Below are positions 6,622 through 14,495 of a DNA stretch of 43,293 nt, in pieces (the stretch's first letter is position 1; each line of letters begins with the position of its first letter). Source of the DNA: an uncultured Paracoccaceae bacterium (GTDB lineage Bacteria > Pseudomonadota > Alphaproteobacteria > Rhodobacterales > Rhodobacteraceae); NCBI GenBank assembly GCA_947488605.1, contig CANKZJ010000014.1:1-43293 (forward strand). Reading direction: 5' to 3'. Position numbers and translations under genes: made by a program. The notes below the pieces were generated by a model that saw only the letters and a list, made by a program, of their open reading frames with translations, searched no databases and was not told where the DNA came from.

Positions 6622-7715
6622 TGAAAAATCTCATCCTATCATGCGCGGTTTCCGTGGTCTTGCTCCCAGCCACTAGCTGGGCGCAAGTGGACGCCGCTTC
6701 AGCATTTGCCAGCCGGGACTTTGCAACCGCCAGAACGCTTTGGCTAAGCGAAGCCGCCGATGGCTCTGCTGAGGCTATGCTGGGCCTTGGCTTGCTCGCC
6801 GACCGCGGTTTTGGTCAACAGCGCGACTTTGATGTGGCTTTTGACTGGTATCTTCAGGCGGCCTCACTTGGCCTGGCAGAGGCACAGTTTAACGTGGCCA
6901 TTATGCTGGATGCCGGACTAGGGCGCCGACGCGATGTCGGAGAAGCGCAAATCTGGTACACGCGTGCAGCGCTGCGCGATCATGCGCGGGCGCAATACAA
7001 TCTTGGCCTGCTGTATGAAACCGGTGATGGAATTGCATCCAATCCTGCGTTAGCCGCCTACTGGTTTGGGAAAGCTGCTCAGTCGGTGCCTGCGGCTGCA
7101 CAAAAAGAAGTAGCGCAGGTGACAGCGTCCAGGATGGTTGCAGCGCCTAAAGTGACGTTTGACAATGTCGGCACATCACAGGTCGAACTTGTTTGGAACG
7201 CCGACTCGAATGCAAACGCGACCCACCTTGTTGAGGTGATTGAAGCGCCACGCGTTGGTGAAAACTATGGCGCGCCCATAATGTCAGTTAGTACCGTTTC
7301 CTCTGGCATCCTCGACTTGAATGGCTTGCCGACGAACGATGCAATCTGGCGGGTCGTGAACTTGGCAAGTGACGATACCGACTATGCCGCGGCGAAATGG
7401 TCTAGCAGTGAGAGTGTTGAACCGCCACGTGGCAGAATTACACTCATTTCCGATCCGGCAGTGAAATCTATGGAAAATGCTGCAAGCGTCTTTGCATCTT
7501 CGCTGCGCCAAGCAGGTTACTGGGTTCAAATCACTGACGACGTTTCCACACAAGCTGACAATTTCTATGTCAGCTACGGGTATGCGTCAGATCAACAACT
7601 AGCAAATGCAGTTGCAGCGTTTTTGCCATCAACCGAGCAAATCACACCTGCCAAGCAGTTATTGCGTTCTATGCAGCCTGGGGAAGTCGTCGTGAACTTG
7701 GGTGCCTTCCGGTAA
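6621..7715 (+). CDS. Exported Sel1-repeat (TPR-like) protein
   Basis: A 364-residue protein with a signal peptide (about 1-21, ending Ser-Trp-Ala-Gln) and three Sel1-like repeats between roughly residues 45 and 155. The repeats are marked by Ala-Glu-Ala-Met-Leu-Gly-Leu-Gly, Ala-Glu-Ala-Gln-Phe-Asn-Val-Ala and Ala-Arg-Ala-Gln-Tyr-Asn-Leu-Gly-Leu-Leu-Tyr. The C-terminal half has a region (about 280-340) with the look of a LytR_C/SPOR-like domain, similar in pattern to the end of the 5104 product. Sel1 repeats bind protein partners. The gene is coupled to the OmpA-like gene, so the three operon products may form one envelope complex. Confidence 0.82.
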   Translation: MKNLILSCAVSVVLLPATSWAQVDAASAFASRDFATARTLWLSEAADGSAEAMLGLGLLADRGFGQQRDFDVAFDWYLQAASLGLAEAQFNVAIMLDAGLGRRRDVGEAQIWYTRAALRDHARAQYNLGLLYETGDGIASNPALAAYWFGKAAQSVPAAAQKEVAQVTASRMVAAPKVTFDNVGTSQVELVWNADSNANATHLVEVIEAPRVGENYGAPIMSVSTVSSGILDLNGLPTNDAIWRVVNLASDDTDYAAAKWSSSESVEPPRGRITLISDPAVKSMENAASVFASSLRQAGYWVQITDDVSTQADNFYVSYGYASDQQLANAVAAFLPSTEQITPAKQLLRSMQPGEVVVNLGAFR

Positions 7716-8035
7716 AAAGGGGGGTCCAAGCCATGAGTGACAGACTACGACAGATTTTCTTGGATGAAGGGGCTTTGTCGCCAGCTTGATCATTGGCCAT
7801 CGTTTCCGTGCTGCGATCTATCTGAATGGCTGGTTTTCCTGCTGCATCGCAATATTAGGGATATTGTAGGTGTAAGAACTGTCCTACTGCATGCGCACGC
7901 AGCAAAAGATTAATAGGTCCGCTATGGGCTCTTCAGGCACCTTCGCTGCAAGCTGCACGAACTGGTAAGATGCGGAACAAAACGGTCGTTAGAAAAGCCG
8001 AGCAAGATGTCTGCTTTGTAGTATGACAGCGGAGC
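7716..8035. other. Intergenic region with a tiny open frame
   Basis: A reading frame of 18 codons (7733-7789), starting Met-Ser-Asp-Arg-Leu-Arg-Gln-Ile-Phe, follows a strong purine block (AAAAGGGGGG) just after the Sel1 gene. It may be a truncated gene start or a small peptide, but there is no other support. The rest of the stretch up to the convergent gene at 8036 holds nothing I can name, and no T-tract terminator is obvious. Confidence 0.3.
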
Positions 8036-8515
8036 CTACCGGTCAGTAGAGAGCCGAAACGAAACATACTGATTTTCGATTAATGCACGTCTACCAACTG
8101 TTCCTTGCTCTGAGGGCCAGTCAGATATTTCCACATGAACATACTGATGATCACAGGCACGACGACGGTCAAAATCGAAGAATGTTACAAACTTCATGAT
8201 CGCGGTCTTATCGACCTTCGTAATCGGAAAGTCCCAAGAGCCATGATCTTTGCCATCTTCTCTATTGATCATAATTGGGGTGCTATCGCTTTGTGCGACC
8301 ACGTCGATTTCCAAATTTAGAGCTCCATATTTTGTTGGCGATAGACTTCCGGGCTGAACCACAAGCGTCTGAAACAAGGCTTCTTCGACTGGTTCAAAGC
8401 ATTCCCAAGCCTGCAATGCTTCACCAAATTCTGACGAAGGTGCCGCCAAATAATGCTGGTTGAACAAGTCCCTGCTAGCCAAACGAAATCTCTTCAAAAG
8501 TGGATCAAGTTTCAC
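8036..8515 (-). CDS. Conserved-looking hypothetical protein
   Basis: A 159-residue soluble protein with no signal peptide or membrane span. It begins Met-Lys-Leu-Asp-Pro-Leu-Leu-Lys-Arg-Phe-Arg-Leu-Ala-Ser-Arg. It carries an aromatic, acidic region with Phe-Val-Thr-Phe-Phe-Asp-Phe-Asp and a C-terminal Leu-Ile-Glu-Asn-Gln-Tyr-Val-Ser-Phe. The composition is that of a real cytoplasmic protein, and I recall similar uncharacterised proteins in other bacteria, but I cannot name a domain. It stands alone, convergent with the Sel1 gene. Function unknown. Confidence 0.65.
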   Translation of the reverse strand: MKLDPLLKRFRLASRDLFNQHYLAAPSSEFGEALQAWECFEPVEEALFQTLVVQPGSLSPTKYGALNLEIDVVAQSDSTPIMINREDGKDHGSWDFPITKVDKTAIMKFVTFFDFDRRRACDHQYVHVEISDWPSEQGTVGRRALIENQYVSFRLSTDR

Positions 8516-8687
8516 GATGGCACATCCGGTTTTGTTACGCTCGGCTTGAAAAGGACCTCCAATTCAAACGGGTTTGCAGACATTGGCTGCAACGCAGAAG
8601 AAGTTCAAGTTGGGCTCGAAGAAGACGTCAGATGCAGCGCGGCATCGACATGATAGAGAGTGAATGGCGAAGCAAGCAGCGGGACTT

Positions 8688-8722
8688 AGCTGCCGTTGAC
8701 AAAGTGAACGCGAACGGCAGCT
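8688..8722. repeat. 10-bp perfect inverted repeat
   Basis: AGCTGCCGTT (8688-8697) and AACGGCAGCT (8713-8722) are exact complements around a 15-base loop. It lies just beyond the 3' end of the minus-strand MoaF-like gene. There is no T-tract, so a standard intrinsic terminator is unlikely. Part of the same word, GAACGGCAGC, recurs near 26150. Confidence 0.55.
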
Positions 8723-8746
8723 TATGAGTAGCTTCCAGAAAACAGA

Positions 8747-9085
8747 TCAAGCTACGTCCAAGCTATGCTGCCCCTTGTTTTGAAACACTTCTCTCCCGTG
8801 GTTGGCATGCGTGATCAAAGTTCCGTCGCGCAGGTTCAACACATTAGACAGACCCAGCCCATCGGCTTCAATCCAAGTGAGCAGGATGGTTTCAGGGCTC
8901 AATACATCAAAGACATATGTCTCTTCATCAGATTGACCAGCATTATCACCAGCCACCCGCGTCCAACGCAGACGCTTTTCTGAAATGATATCAATGCGAT
9001 AGATTTCATCGGAATAGATGAACTGGAAACTCGTTCCCAAAATACGCTCGTGAGTCACGTTTGATGCCATGCCGCCGCCACTCAT
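8747..9085 (-). CDS. MoaF-like small protein
   Basis: A 112-residue cytoplasmic protein built of beta strands, with Phe-Gln-Phe-Ile-Tyr, Leu-Arg-Trp-Thr-Arg-Val, Tyr-Val-Phe-Asp-Val and Leu-Leu-Thr-Trp-Ile-Glu. This pattern is seen in MoaF-like, lipocalin-type proteins annotated near oxidoreductases. Its start overlaps the stop of the DUF1330 gene by 4 bases, so the two are co-translated. A second Met at residue 6 is a possible start. The ligand is unknown and the family name is a tentative match. Confidence 0.6.
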   Translation of the reverse strand: MSGGGMASNVTHERILGTSFQFIYSDEIYRIDIISEKRLRWTRVAGDNAGQSDEETYVFDVLSPETILLTWIEADGLGLSNVLNLRDGTLITHANHGREVFQNKGQHSLDVA

Positions 9086-9378
9086 TCCGTATTGCCTTCG
9101 ATGAAGACTGCGCTGAAACGACCGGCGGACTCCCGCAATGCTTTCAGTGGCGCGTATTCTTTTGAATTGTACCAGGTGTTTGCGGCCTCCAAGGATGGGA
9201 ATTTGATGATGACAGGATATGTCGGCGCCCAGTCCCCTTCCTTCACATCGATCGAGCCTGCTTTGGTCACGTATGTCCCGCCAAAGGCATTGGTGATCGG
9301 CTCAACAGTTGTAGCATAGGTCTGCATCTTGTCCGCGTCGGTGATTTCGAGATTTTGAAATAGGCAATAGGCAGTCAT
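9082..9378 (-). CDS. DUF1330 (dimeric alpha/beta-barrel) protein
   Basis: A 98-residue protein with the DUF1330 layout: an N-terminal strand, Gly-Gly-Thr-Tyr-Val-Thr-Lys-Ala-Gly in the middle, then Pro-Val-Ile-Ile-Lys-Phe-Pro-Ser-Leu-Glu-Ala-Ala and Trp-Tyr-Asn-Ser-Lys-Glu-Tyr. The family has a ferredoxin-like dimeric fold, often found next to small-molecule enzymes, and its chemistry is not well defined. It is the first gene of a two-gene unit divergent from a LysR regulator, which probably controls it. Confidence 0.85.
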   Translation of the reverse strand: MTAYCLFQNLEITDADKMQTYATTVEPITNAFGGTYVTKAGSIDVKEGDWAPTYPVIIKFPSLEAANTWYNSKEYAPLKALRESAGRFSAVFIEGNTE

Positions 9379-9424
9379 TTGGTCCTCGCAGGTGTTCAGT
9401 GATCCTTGCCCACTATGCTATTGC

Positions 9425-9482
9425 TTTCTAATTTTGCGCCATACATACTCATTCTAGAAATTCATTTTCTTGGAATTAGAAA
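9425..9482. promoter_or_regulatory. Inverted-repeat operator between DUF1330 and LysR genes
   Basis: TTTCTAATT (9425-9433) and AATTAGAAA (9474-9482) are exact complements, and the palindrome TTCTAGAA (9452-9459) sits almost at the centre. Nested dyads in a divergent LysR promoter fit binding of a LysR dimer pair. The right arm touches the LysR start codon, which would suit autorepression. Confidence 0.55.
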
Positions 9483-10390
9483 TGAACCGTTTGGCAGAAA
9501 TTGAGACCTTCATCGCAGTTGTGCAGGCCGGATCGCAACTTGCTGCTGCCCAGCACCTCAACATCGCAGTGTCTGCAATCAATCGCCGTATCCATGATCT
9601 TGAGGCCAGGCTGGGTGTGGAATTGACTTACCGCACGCAGCAAGGAACAACCCTGACGCACTACGGGCAAACCTACTATGACAGGTGTTTACGGGTAGTC
9701 GCCGACCTGAACGAAGCTGACGCGATGATTGCAGGCGAAATGCATCAGTCATCGGGCTTGATCCGCATTGCTGTCCCACAAGCCCTGAGTGCAGAGTATA
9801 TTGCACCGGTTATGAACAAATTTGCCGCGGCTAATCCCGACATCCATTTCGAGATTGATGTCAGTGATCGCCAGATTGATCTGGTGGACGAACAGTATGA
9901 TTTGGCAATCCGCATCGATGGAACAGAGAAACCAGAGTTGGAAGAGGAGGCCTTGTTCAAGGTGCGATACCGTCTGTGCGCCAGTCCCGAATTTTGGCGG
10001 ACAAATGGCCTACCCAAATCACCAAATGACCTGATCGGACTCCCTGCACTTGCCTATCGAACCGGCAACGGCACAAAGCTCTGGTCGTTCCGGAACAGTG
10101 GCGGGAAACTGTTCAAGATCCCGCTCACGACAAGATATGTGACCAACAATGGCGGCTATATCATCGAGGCGGCAAAAGCTGGGCTTGGTATGGCGCTTGA
10201 GCCAGAGTTTGTCTGCGGCAAAGCTTTGGAGGGCGGAGCATTGGTTCCAGCTTTGGACGACTATCAAAGCTACACGCGCTTCGCAAAAATAGTTCGCCCC
10301 AACAATCGACCACCATCACTGCGGGTGCAAAGGTTCGTTGAGGTTCTGAGAGCCGATTTGTCGCAAAAATTCGGCGATACGCTGGCATGA
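9482..10390 (+). CDS. LysR-family transcriptional regulator
   Basis: A protein of about 302 residues. The N-terminal winged helix-turn-helix (about 1-60) has Phe-Ile-Ala-Val-Val-Gln-Ala-Gly-Ser, Ala-Val-Ser-Ala-Ile-Asn-Arg-Arg-Ile and Leu-Glu-Ala-Arg-Leu-Gly-Val. A substrate-binding effector domain (about 90-290) follows. I start at the ATG at 9482 (Met-Asn-Arg-Leu-Ala-Glu); a TTG four codons upstream is possible but lacks a better ribosome site. It diverges from the DUF1330/MoaF-like pair with a nested dyad between them, so those genes are the likely targets. The effector is unknown. Confidence 0.9.
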   Translation: MNRLAEIETFIAVVQAGSQLAAAQHLNIAVSAINRRIHDLEARLGVELTYRTQQGTTLTHYGQTYYDRCLRVVADLNEADAMIAGEMHQSSGLIRIAVPQALSAEYIAPVMNKFAAANPDIHFEIDVSDRQIDLVDEQYDLAIRIDGTEKPELEEEALFKVRYRLCASPEFWRTNGLPKSPNDLIGLPALAYRTGNGTKLWSFRNSGGKLFKIPLTTRYVTNNGGYIIEAAKAGLGMALEPEFVCGKALEGGALVPALDDYQSYTRFAKIVRPNNRPPSLRVQRFVEVLRADLSQKFGDTLA

Positions 10391-10721
10391 CGATTGCGGA
10401 TAAATCGAAAGCTGCCTTTGGCCGCATAGCAGATATTTGGTACTTTGGGCTCAATGCGGTCATCTGACGGTGTTGGACGGTTGACTGGTGCCAGCCCGAA
10501 CCGGACATTCGATTTGCGGCCTGCGCTGGCTAAGCAGCAAGAGACTGCAAGCGCTCCGATGACTGGATCTGCGCTTTATTGCTACGATCAAACGGGTCTG
10601 ATGTTGTGCGCCAAAATAGTCTTTTTTACTTTCGAAACGTATTGTCGACTGCGGTTACTTGATAGAATCCAAAGAATGCTTCACCTATTCTTAGTGGGCC
10701 ATTGTCCAGTTAGGATTTGAG
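10391..10721. other. Intergenic region, nothing identified
   Basis: About 330 bases between the LysR gene and the ClpP-fold gene. An open frame on the plus strand has no start signals and an implausible composition. The promoter of the downstream gene should be near 10640-10700, but I cannot pick a convincing one. Confidence 0.4.
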
Positions 10722-11804
10722 TTGAAGTATCTAACGCCTGTTTACGTGCTCTTTCTGAGCATGGTTGTCTTTGCAATGGCTTCTCGCCTTTCAGCCATGG
10801 AATTCACAATGGTACAAATGGATGGGCGTGAAGTGCTGCTGTCGGAAGGCCCCATCGAAATCGGCGATGCCGCCCGCTATAGAGACGCCTTGCAGCAGAC
10901 TCCCGAGCAGCCCCATGGTGCACGGGTGGTCCTGTTGAACAGCCCTGGCGGAAGTGTTGACGCAGCGCTTCAGATGAGTGCCGTCAACGCTGATTTCATT
11001 GTCCATATGGTAATCCCTGATGGAGCAAGTTGTGCATCCGCCTGCGCGTCAATTCTTTACATCTCTGGGAACTACAGAACCACTTCGGCGAGCGGACGGT
11101 TCGGGCAACATAGCTGCTCGCGTGGTGGCGTTCCCGACCCTGACTGCAACGAGATCATGTCAGTTCATGCCATCGAGCATGGAGTTGCACATGGCGCCAT
11201 AAACGCATTCGTAACCTACATTGCACCAGAAGACATTCTTTGGTTCAGCAACACTGATCTCGATTGTTGGAACATCTCATTCTATCCGTACTCGAAGCAG
11301 TCTGGCTTTGAACGCATAGACCCGTGCTTATTCGAACGCTTGCATGGCAGCAAACCTGATGGACAGGGTGCGTGGCGTGTAAATATGATGGCGGACGGCT
11401 ACCGTGCCTTTGCTAGGCCGATATCAGATGATAATCGTGACTTTGAGCTCAGCTTGTACTGCAACGAGCTCGTGCCTGGACAACTATTCTTAGATTTTGA
11501 TATTTTGGGACCTGTCGATAGAGTGCGAGACGCTCTGACGACGGGATATTTGCGACTTGGGCTAAACAGGCAAATTGAAGTTCCCTATTCGGTGGAGCAG
11601 GCTGACAATGGATTCTCAAAGGTAACACTGGATCTACCCAGATCGATGGTTTCGGAAATTCTGCTGTCGGCTAATGAGTTGGGCGTATACTTTGATGTAG
11701 CCTCGGGCTTTCAGCCGATCAGTTCCTGGGTGTCGACTGAAACTAGTCGGGACGCCCTACTGTTTGTTGCCAATCATTGCGTTAACAGGCTTTCAGCGGG
11801 TTGA
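10722..11804 (+). CDS. Periplasmic ClpP/crotonase-fold protein
   Basis: A 360-residue exported protein, signal peptide about 1-25. The N-terminal half has the ClpP-like core: Leu-Leu-Asn-Ser-Pro-Gly-Gly-Ser-Val-Asp (about 71-80), then Gly-Ala-Ser-Cys-Ala-Ser-Ala-Cys with a candidate nucleophile Ser near 106, and Phe-Gly-Gln-His-Ser-Cys with a candidate His near 130. This is the pattern of the COG3904-type predicted periplasmic proteins. Paired Cys around the active site suggest disulfides. The C-terminal 200 residues are not recognised. The start is TTG with AGGA at 10712-10715 upstream. No operon partner; substrate unknown. Confidence 0.75.
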   Translation: MKYLTPVYVLFLSMVVFAMASRLSAMEFTMVQMDGREVLLSEGPIEIGDAARYRDALQQTPEQPHGARVVLLNSPGGSVDAALQMSAVNADFIVHMVIPDGASCASACASILYISGNYRTTSASGRFGQHSCSRGGVPDPDCNEIMSVHAIEHGVAHGAINAFVTYIAPEDILWFSNTDLDCWNISFYPYSKQSGFERIDPCLFERLHGSKPDGQGAWRVNMMADGYRAFARPISDDNRDFELSLYCNELVPGQLFLDFDILGPVDRVRDALTTGYLRLGLNRQIEVPYSVEQADNGFSKVTLDLPRSMVSEILLSANELGVYFDVASGFQPISSWVSTETSRDALLFVANHCVNRLSAG

Positions 11805-12111
11805 GGAGGTAGTTACAGATCTGATTTCATCAGCCCAAAGCAGACATGGCAATCAAGCACATCCGGGGCGGAAAGCGGACCTTCGCTGCGACAGCTCGGT
11901 CTCAAAAGTGATCCAGCGAAAGCCGCCATTCAGTGAAAGGTCGAAACCAAGAGAACTGCGATCTATTTGGGGTCCGCAAAGAGCCCTAATCGACCAATGC
12001 TGCGACTTGCGCCAATGTCAGAGAACACTGGCTGAAAATTTCTCTTTACCCTGTCAGAGGCCAAACTCTGCGAACCCGTAGACGCTAAGAAAACTGGACA
12101 AGAAGTGTCAC
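11805..12111. other. Intergenic region between convergent genes
   Basis: Lies between the ends of two convergent genes. No terminator-type hairpin with a T-tract is obvious on either strand, and the plus-strand open frame looks like chance. Confidence 0.4.
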
Positions 12112-13389
12112 TCAACTCATGGCAATGGATTGCACAGCATGTTCGACAGCGGCTTTTGTCTGTTCCAGGTCGTTTGGGGTGATCGCAAGGGACGGATAGA
12201 GCTTACCCGGCGACTTGAATATCCCGTGCTGACGCAGCGCCCTATTGTAGGTCGCATTACGTGCGGGATCATCATGCTTGGCGGAGCGGTAATCACGACA
12301 TTGGGTGGTCGTGAAGAAGATATCAAACAAGGTCTCATCCCCGCAAATTTGGTGGGCAATCCCTGCGGTATTAAGGGCGCTGCTTTGCATGTCTTGTAAC
12401 GTCCGACCGATATCGCGGAGACGGTCATAGCTGCCTTCACGTTTCAAGACTTCCATCGTCTTCAGGCCAGCCGCCGCCGCCATCGGATTGCCGGATAGCG
12501 TGCCAAGTTGCATCAGCCATTTGTCACCGCCCACGATGGATTTGTCGAAGTGCTGCATGATCTCGGCACTGGCTCCGACGGCGGCGAGCGGGAACCCACC
12601 ACCAATGATCTTGCCCAGCGTGCAGATGTCCGGCGTTACGCCGTAACGTTCCTGAGCGCCGCCATAGGCCAGCCTGAAACCCGTGACGATTTCGTCAAAT
12701 ATCAGCAGAACACTGTGTTTGTCACACAGATCGCGCAGGCCTTGAAGATACCCCGGCGCGGCGGGAATGATCCGTTGCAGGGGTTCGGCGATGATGGCCG
12801 CGACGTCGTCGTGTTCGCTCAGCAATGCCTCGACAGCGGCCAGCTCGTTGTAGGGCGCAATCAACATCTGATCGGCAACGCTCTGCGGGATGCCTGCACT
12901 GTCTGGCACCGCTTGGGGGAAATTGACGCGTTTTTCGGGGGCAAGGCTCATCTGTGCCTCGGCGCTCATGCCGTGGTAGCCGCCTTCGAACTTCAGGATC
13001 TTAGTCTTGCCTGTGTAAGCGCGCGCAAGACGGATGGCATACATGTCAGCCTCGCCACCCGACGCCACAAAGCGGACCTGTTCACAACAGGGGACCGCAT
13101 CGACAATCGCCTCTGCCAGCTCAATGCCTTTGGCGTTATTGGCAAAAAACGTCATCCCCTTGGGCAGTTGCTCCAAGACTGCTTCCATGACCTCCGGGTG
13201 TCCATGGCCCAACAGCATTGGGCCAGAACCAATCAGATAGTCGATATATTCATTGCCGTCCTCGTCCCAGACGTGGCTGCCTTCGCCGTGTGCGATCACG
13301 ATGCCGGGGTCGAAATTGCCAAAGCCGCCGCCGGGCAGAACGGCGCGGGCGCGGGATATCCAATCAGATTGTGATGTCAGTTTATGCAT
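12112..13389 (-). CDS. HemL-like class III PLP aminotransferase/aminomutase
   Basis: A 425-residue PLP enzyme of the glutamate-1-semialdehyde aminomutase/class III aminotransferase group. Visible landmarks are Gly-Gly-Glu-Ala-Asp-Met-Tyr-Ala-Ile-Arg-Leu-Ala-Arg (about 111-123), Phe-Asp-Glu-Ile-Val-Thr-Gly-Phe-Arg with the PLP Asp near 232, and Thr-Leu-Gly-Lys-Ile-Ile-Gly-Gly-Gly-Phe-Pro with the Schiff-base Lys near 260. It is the last gene of the leftward arm, 2 bases after an enolase-superfamily gene. In this setting it more likely transaminates or rearranges a catabolic intermediate than serves haem synthesis. The substrate cannot be read from the sequence. Confidence 0.88.
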   Translation of the reverse strand: MHKLTSQSDWISRARAVLPGGGFGNFDPGIVIAHGEGSHVWDEDGNEYIDYLIGSGPMLLGHGHPEVMEAVLEQLPKGMTFFANNAKGIELAEAIVDAVPCCEQVRFVASGGEADMYAIRLARAYTGKTKILKFEGGYHGMSAEAQMSLAPEKRVNFPQAVPDSAGIPQSVADQMLIAPYNELAAVEALLSEHDDVAAIIAEPLQRIIPAAPGYLQGLRDLCDKHSVLLIFDEIVTGFRLAYGGAQERYGVTPDICTLGKIIGGGFPLAAVGASAEIMQHFDKSIVGGDKWLMQLGTLSGNPMAAAAGLKTMEVLKREGSYDRLRDIGRTLQDMQSSALNTAGIAHQICGDETLFDIFFTTTQCRDYRSAKHDDPARNATYNRALRQHGIFKSPGKLYPSLAITPNDLEQTKAAVEHAVQSIAMS

Positions 13390-13391
13390 GA

Positions 13392-14495
13392 TCAGGTCAG
13401 TTCAAGTATGGGGGTTCCAAGAGTGTTCATATCGGGTGTTACCCCAAGCCCCGGACCGTCGGGCGGCGCGATGCGGCCATTTTGCCGTGTCGGGCAATCA
13501 GGGGCTATGCGCGGGCTGACGTAAGAGGACAGATCACAGGTGTTCAGCAATGCGCCTTGCGGGGTCGAGGCCGCGAAGTGCAAGGATGCGGCGGTCACGA
13601 TGTCGGACCCCCATGTGCATTCGGCGCAAATCTCTGCCCCCAAATGGACGGTTAAGTCACGGGCGCGGCGCATGGCTGAAAGCCCGCCAAACTTTGACAA
13701 CTTCAAAGCAACCGCATCCAAAACGCCAAGCTTGTGGGCATGCATCAAGGAACCAAGGTCATATGCTCCTTCGTCGATCTTCATGGGCAAACCAGTGGCT
13801 TGGCGCACGGCGGCGCAGTCTTCAAGGGTTTTGCACGGTTGTTCCAACATGATATCGAGATGCGCGACCGCACGGCCCGTGCGTGTGGCCTGCAGCTTCG
13901 TCGCGCCACAATTCCAGTCACCGTAAACCAGTGGACTGTGACCCACTGCCTCGCGTACTTTGGTCAGCCGTTCTGCATCGGCCTGCCAATCAGCATCCGC
14001 GCCCAGCTTCACCTGAAACTGGCGGATACCGGACGCGTAGGCCTCCCGTGCAATACGCGCCATGTCATCGGGTGCAATGCAGGTAATCGAATGATAAAGC
14101 GGCATATCGGCGCGTGTACGCCCGCCAAGAAGGGCATAGAGCGGTTGTCCGGTTGCTTTGCCGAACAGATCCCAAAGCGCCATGTCGACAATGGATTTTG
14201 CATGCAAATGACCTTGCAGAATCCCGTCCAGTTTTCGCATCGGTGCATCGACGCCAAACGGGGAAACGCCAAGGATTTCCGGTGCCATTTCGACAATCGC
14301 ACTCGGCACTCCATCGGCAAAAGCGGGTAAGTAATGTGGGATCGGGCAAACTTCTCCCCAGCCTTTCAGGCCCGTGTCTGTCTCGAGGCACAGAATGTGG
14401 GTTTTGACCGTGTCACAGGTTTTGCCCTCGGCCATGTAGTAGGTTTCATGGCTGGTCAGGTCGACGGACCAAAGGGAGATGCCTGTGACCTTCAT
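13392..14495 (-). CDS. Enolase-superfamily (MR/MLE-like) enzyme, copy A
   Basis: A 367-residue enzyme of the mandelate racemase/muconate lactonising type, with an N-terminal capping domain (about 1-125) and a (beta/alpha) barrel. Metal ligands appear as Asp193, Glu218 (Leu-Glu-Gln-Pro-Cys) and Asp241. Catalytic Lys candidates are Lys163 in Gln-Val-Lys-Leu-Gly and Lys268 in Lys-Phe-Gly-Gly, so both Lys of the MLE-type acid/base pair are present. The overall pattern resembles the cis-3-hydroxyproline dehydratase/hydroxyproline-betaine epimerase neighbourhood of the superfamily. It overlaps the next enolase-superfamily gene by 4 bases. It is one of three tandem paralogues with different residues at position 268. 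Confidence 0.88.
   Translation of the reverse strand: MKVTGISLWSVDLTSHETYYMAEGKTCDTVKTHILCLETDTGLKGWGEVCPIPHYLPAFADGVPSAIVEMAPEILGVSPFGVDAPMRKLDGILQGHLHAKSIVDMALWDLFGKATGQPLYALLGGRTRADMPLYHSITCIAPDDMARIAREAYASGIRQFQVKLGADADWQADAERLTKVREAVGHSPLVYGDWNCGATKLQATRTGRAVAHLDIMLEQPCKTLEDCAAVRQATGLPMKIDEGAYDLGSLMHAHKLGVLDAVALKLSKFGGLSAMRRARDLTVHLGAEICAECTWGSDIVTAASLHFAASTPQGALLNTCDLSSYVSPRIAPDCPTRQNGRIAPPDGPGLGVTPDMNTLGTPILELT

Noticed and set aside
12508..13374. 288-residue plus-strand frame
   Set aside because: Exactly antisense to the HemL-like gene, whose motifs and operon overlaps are clear.
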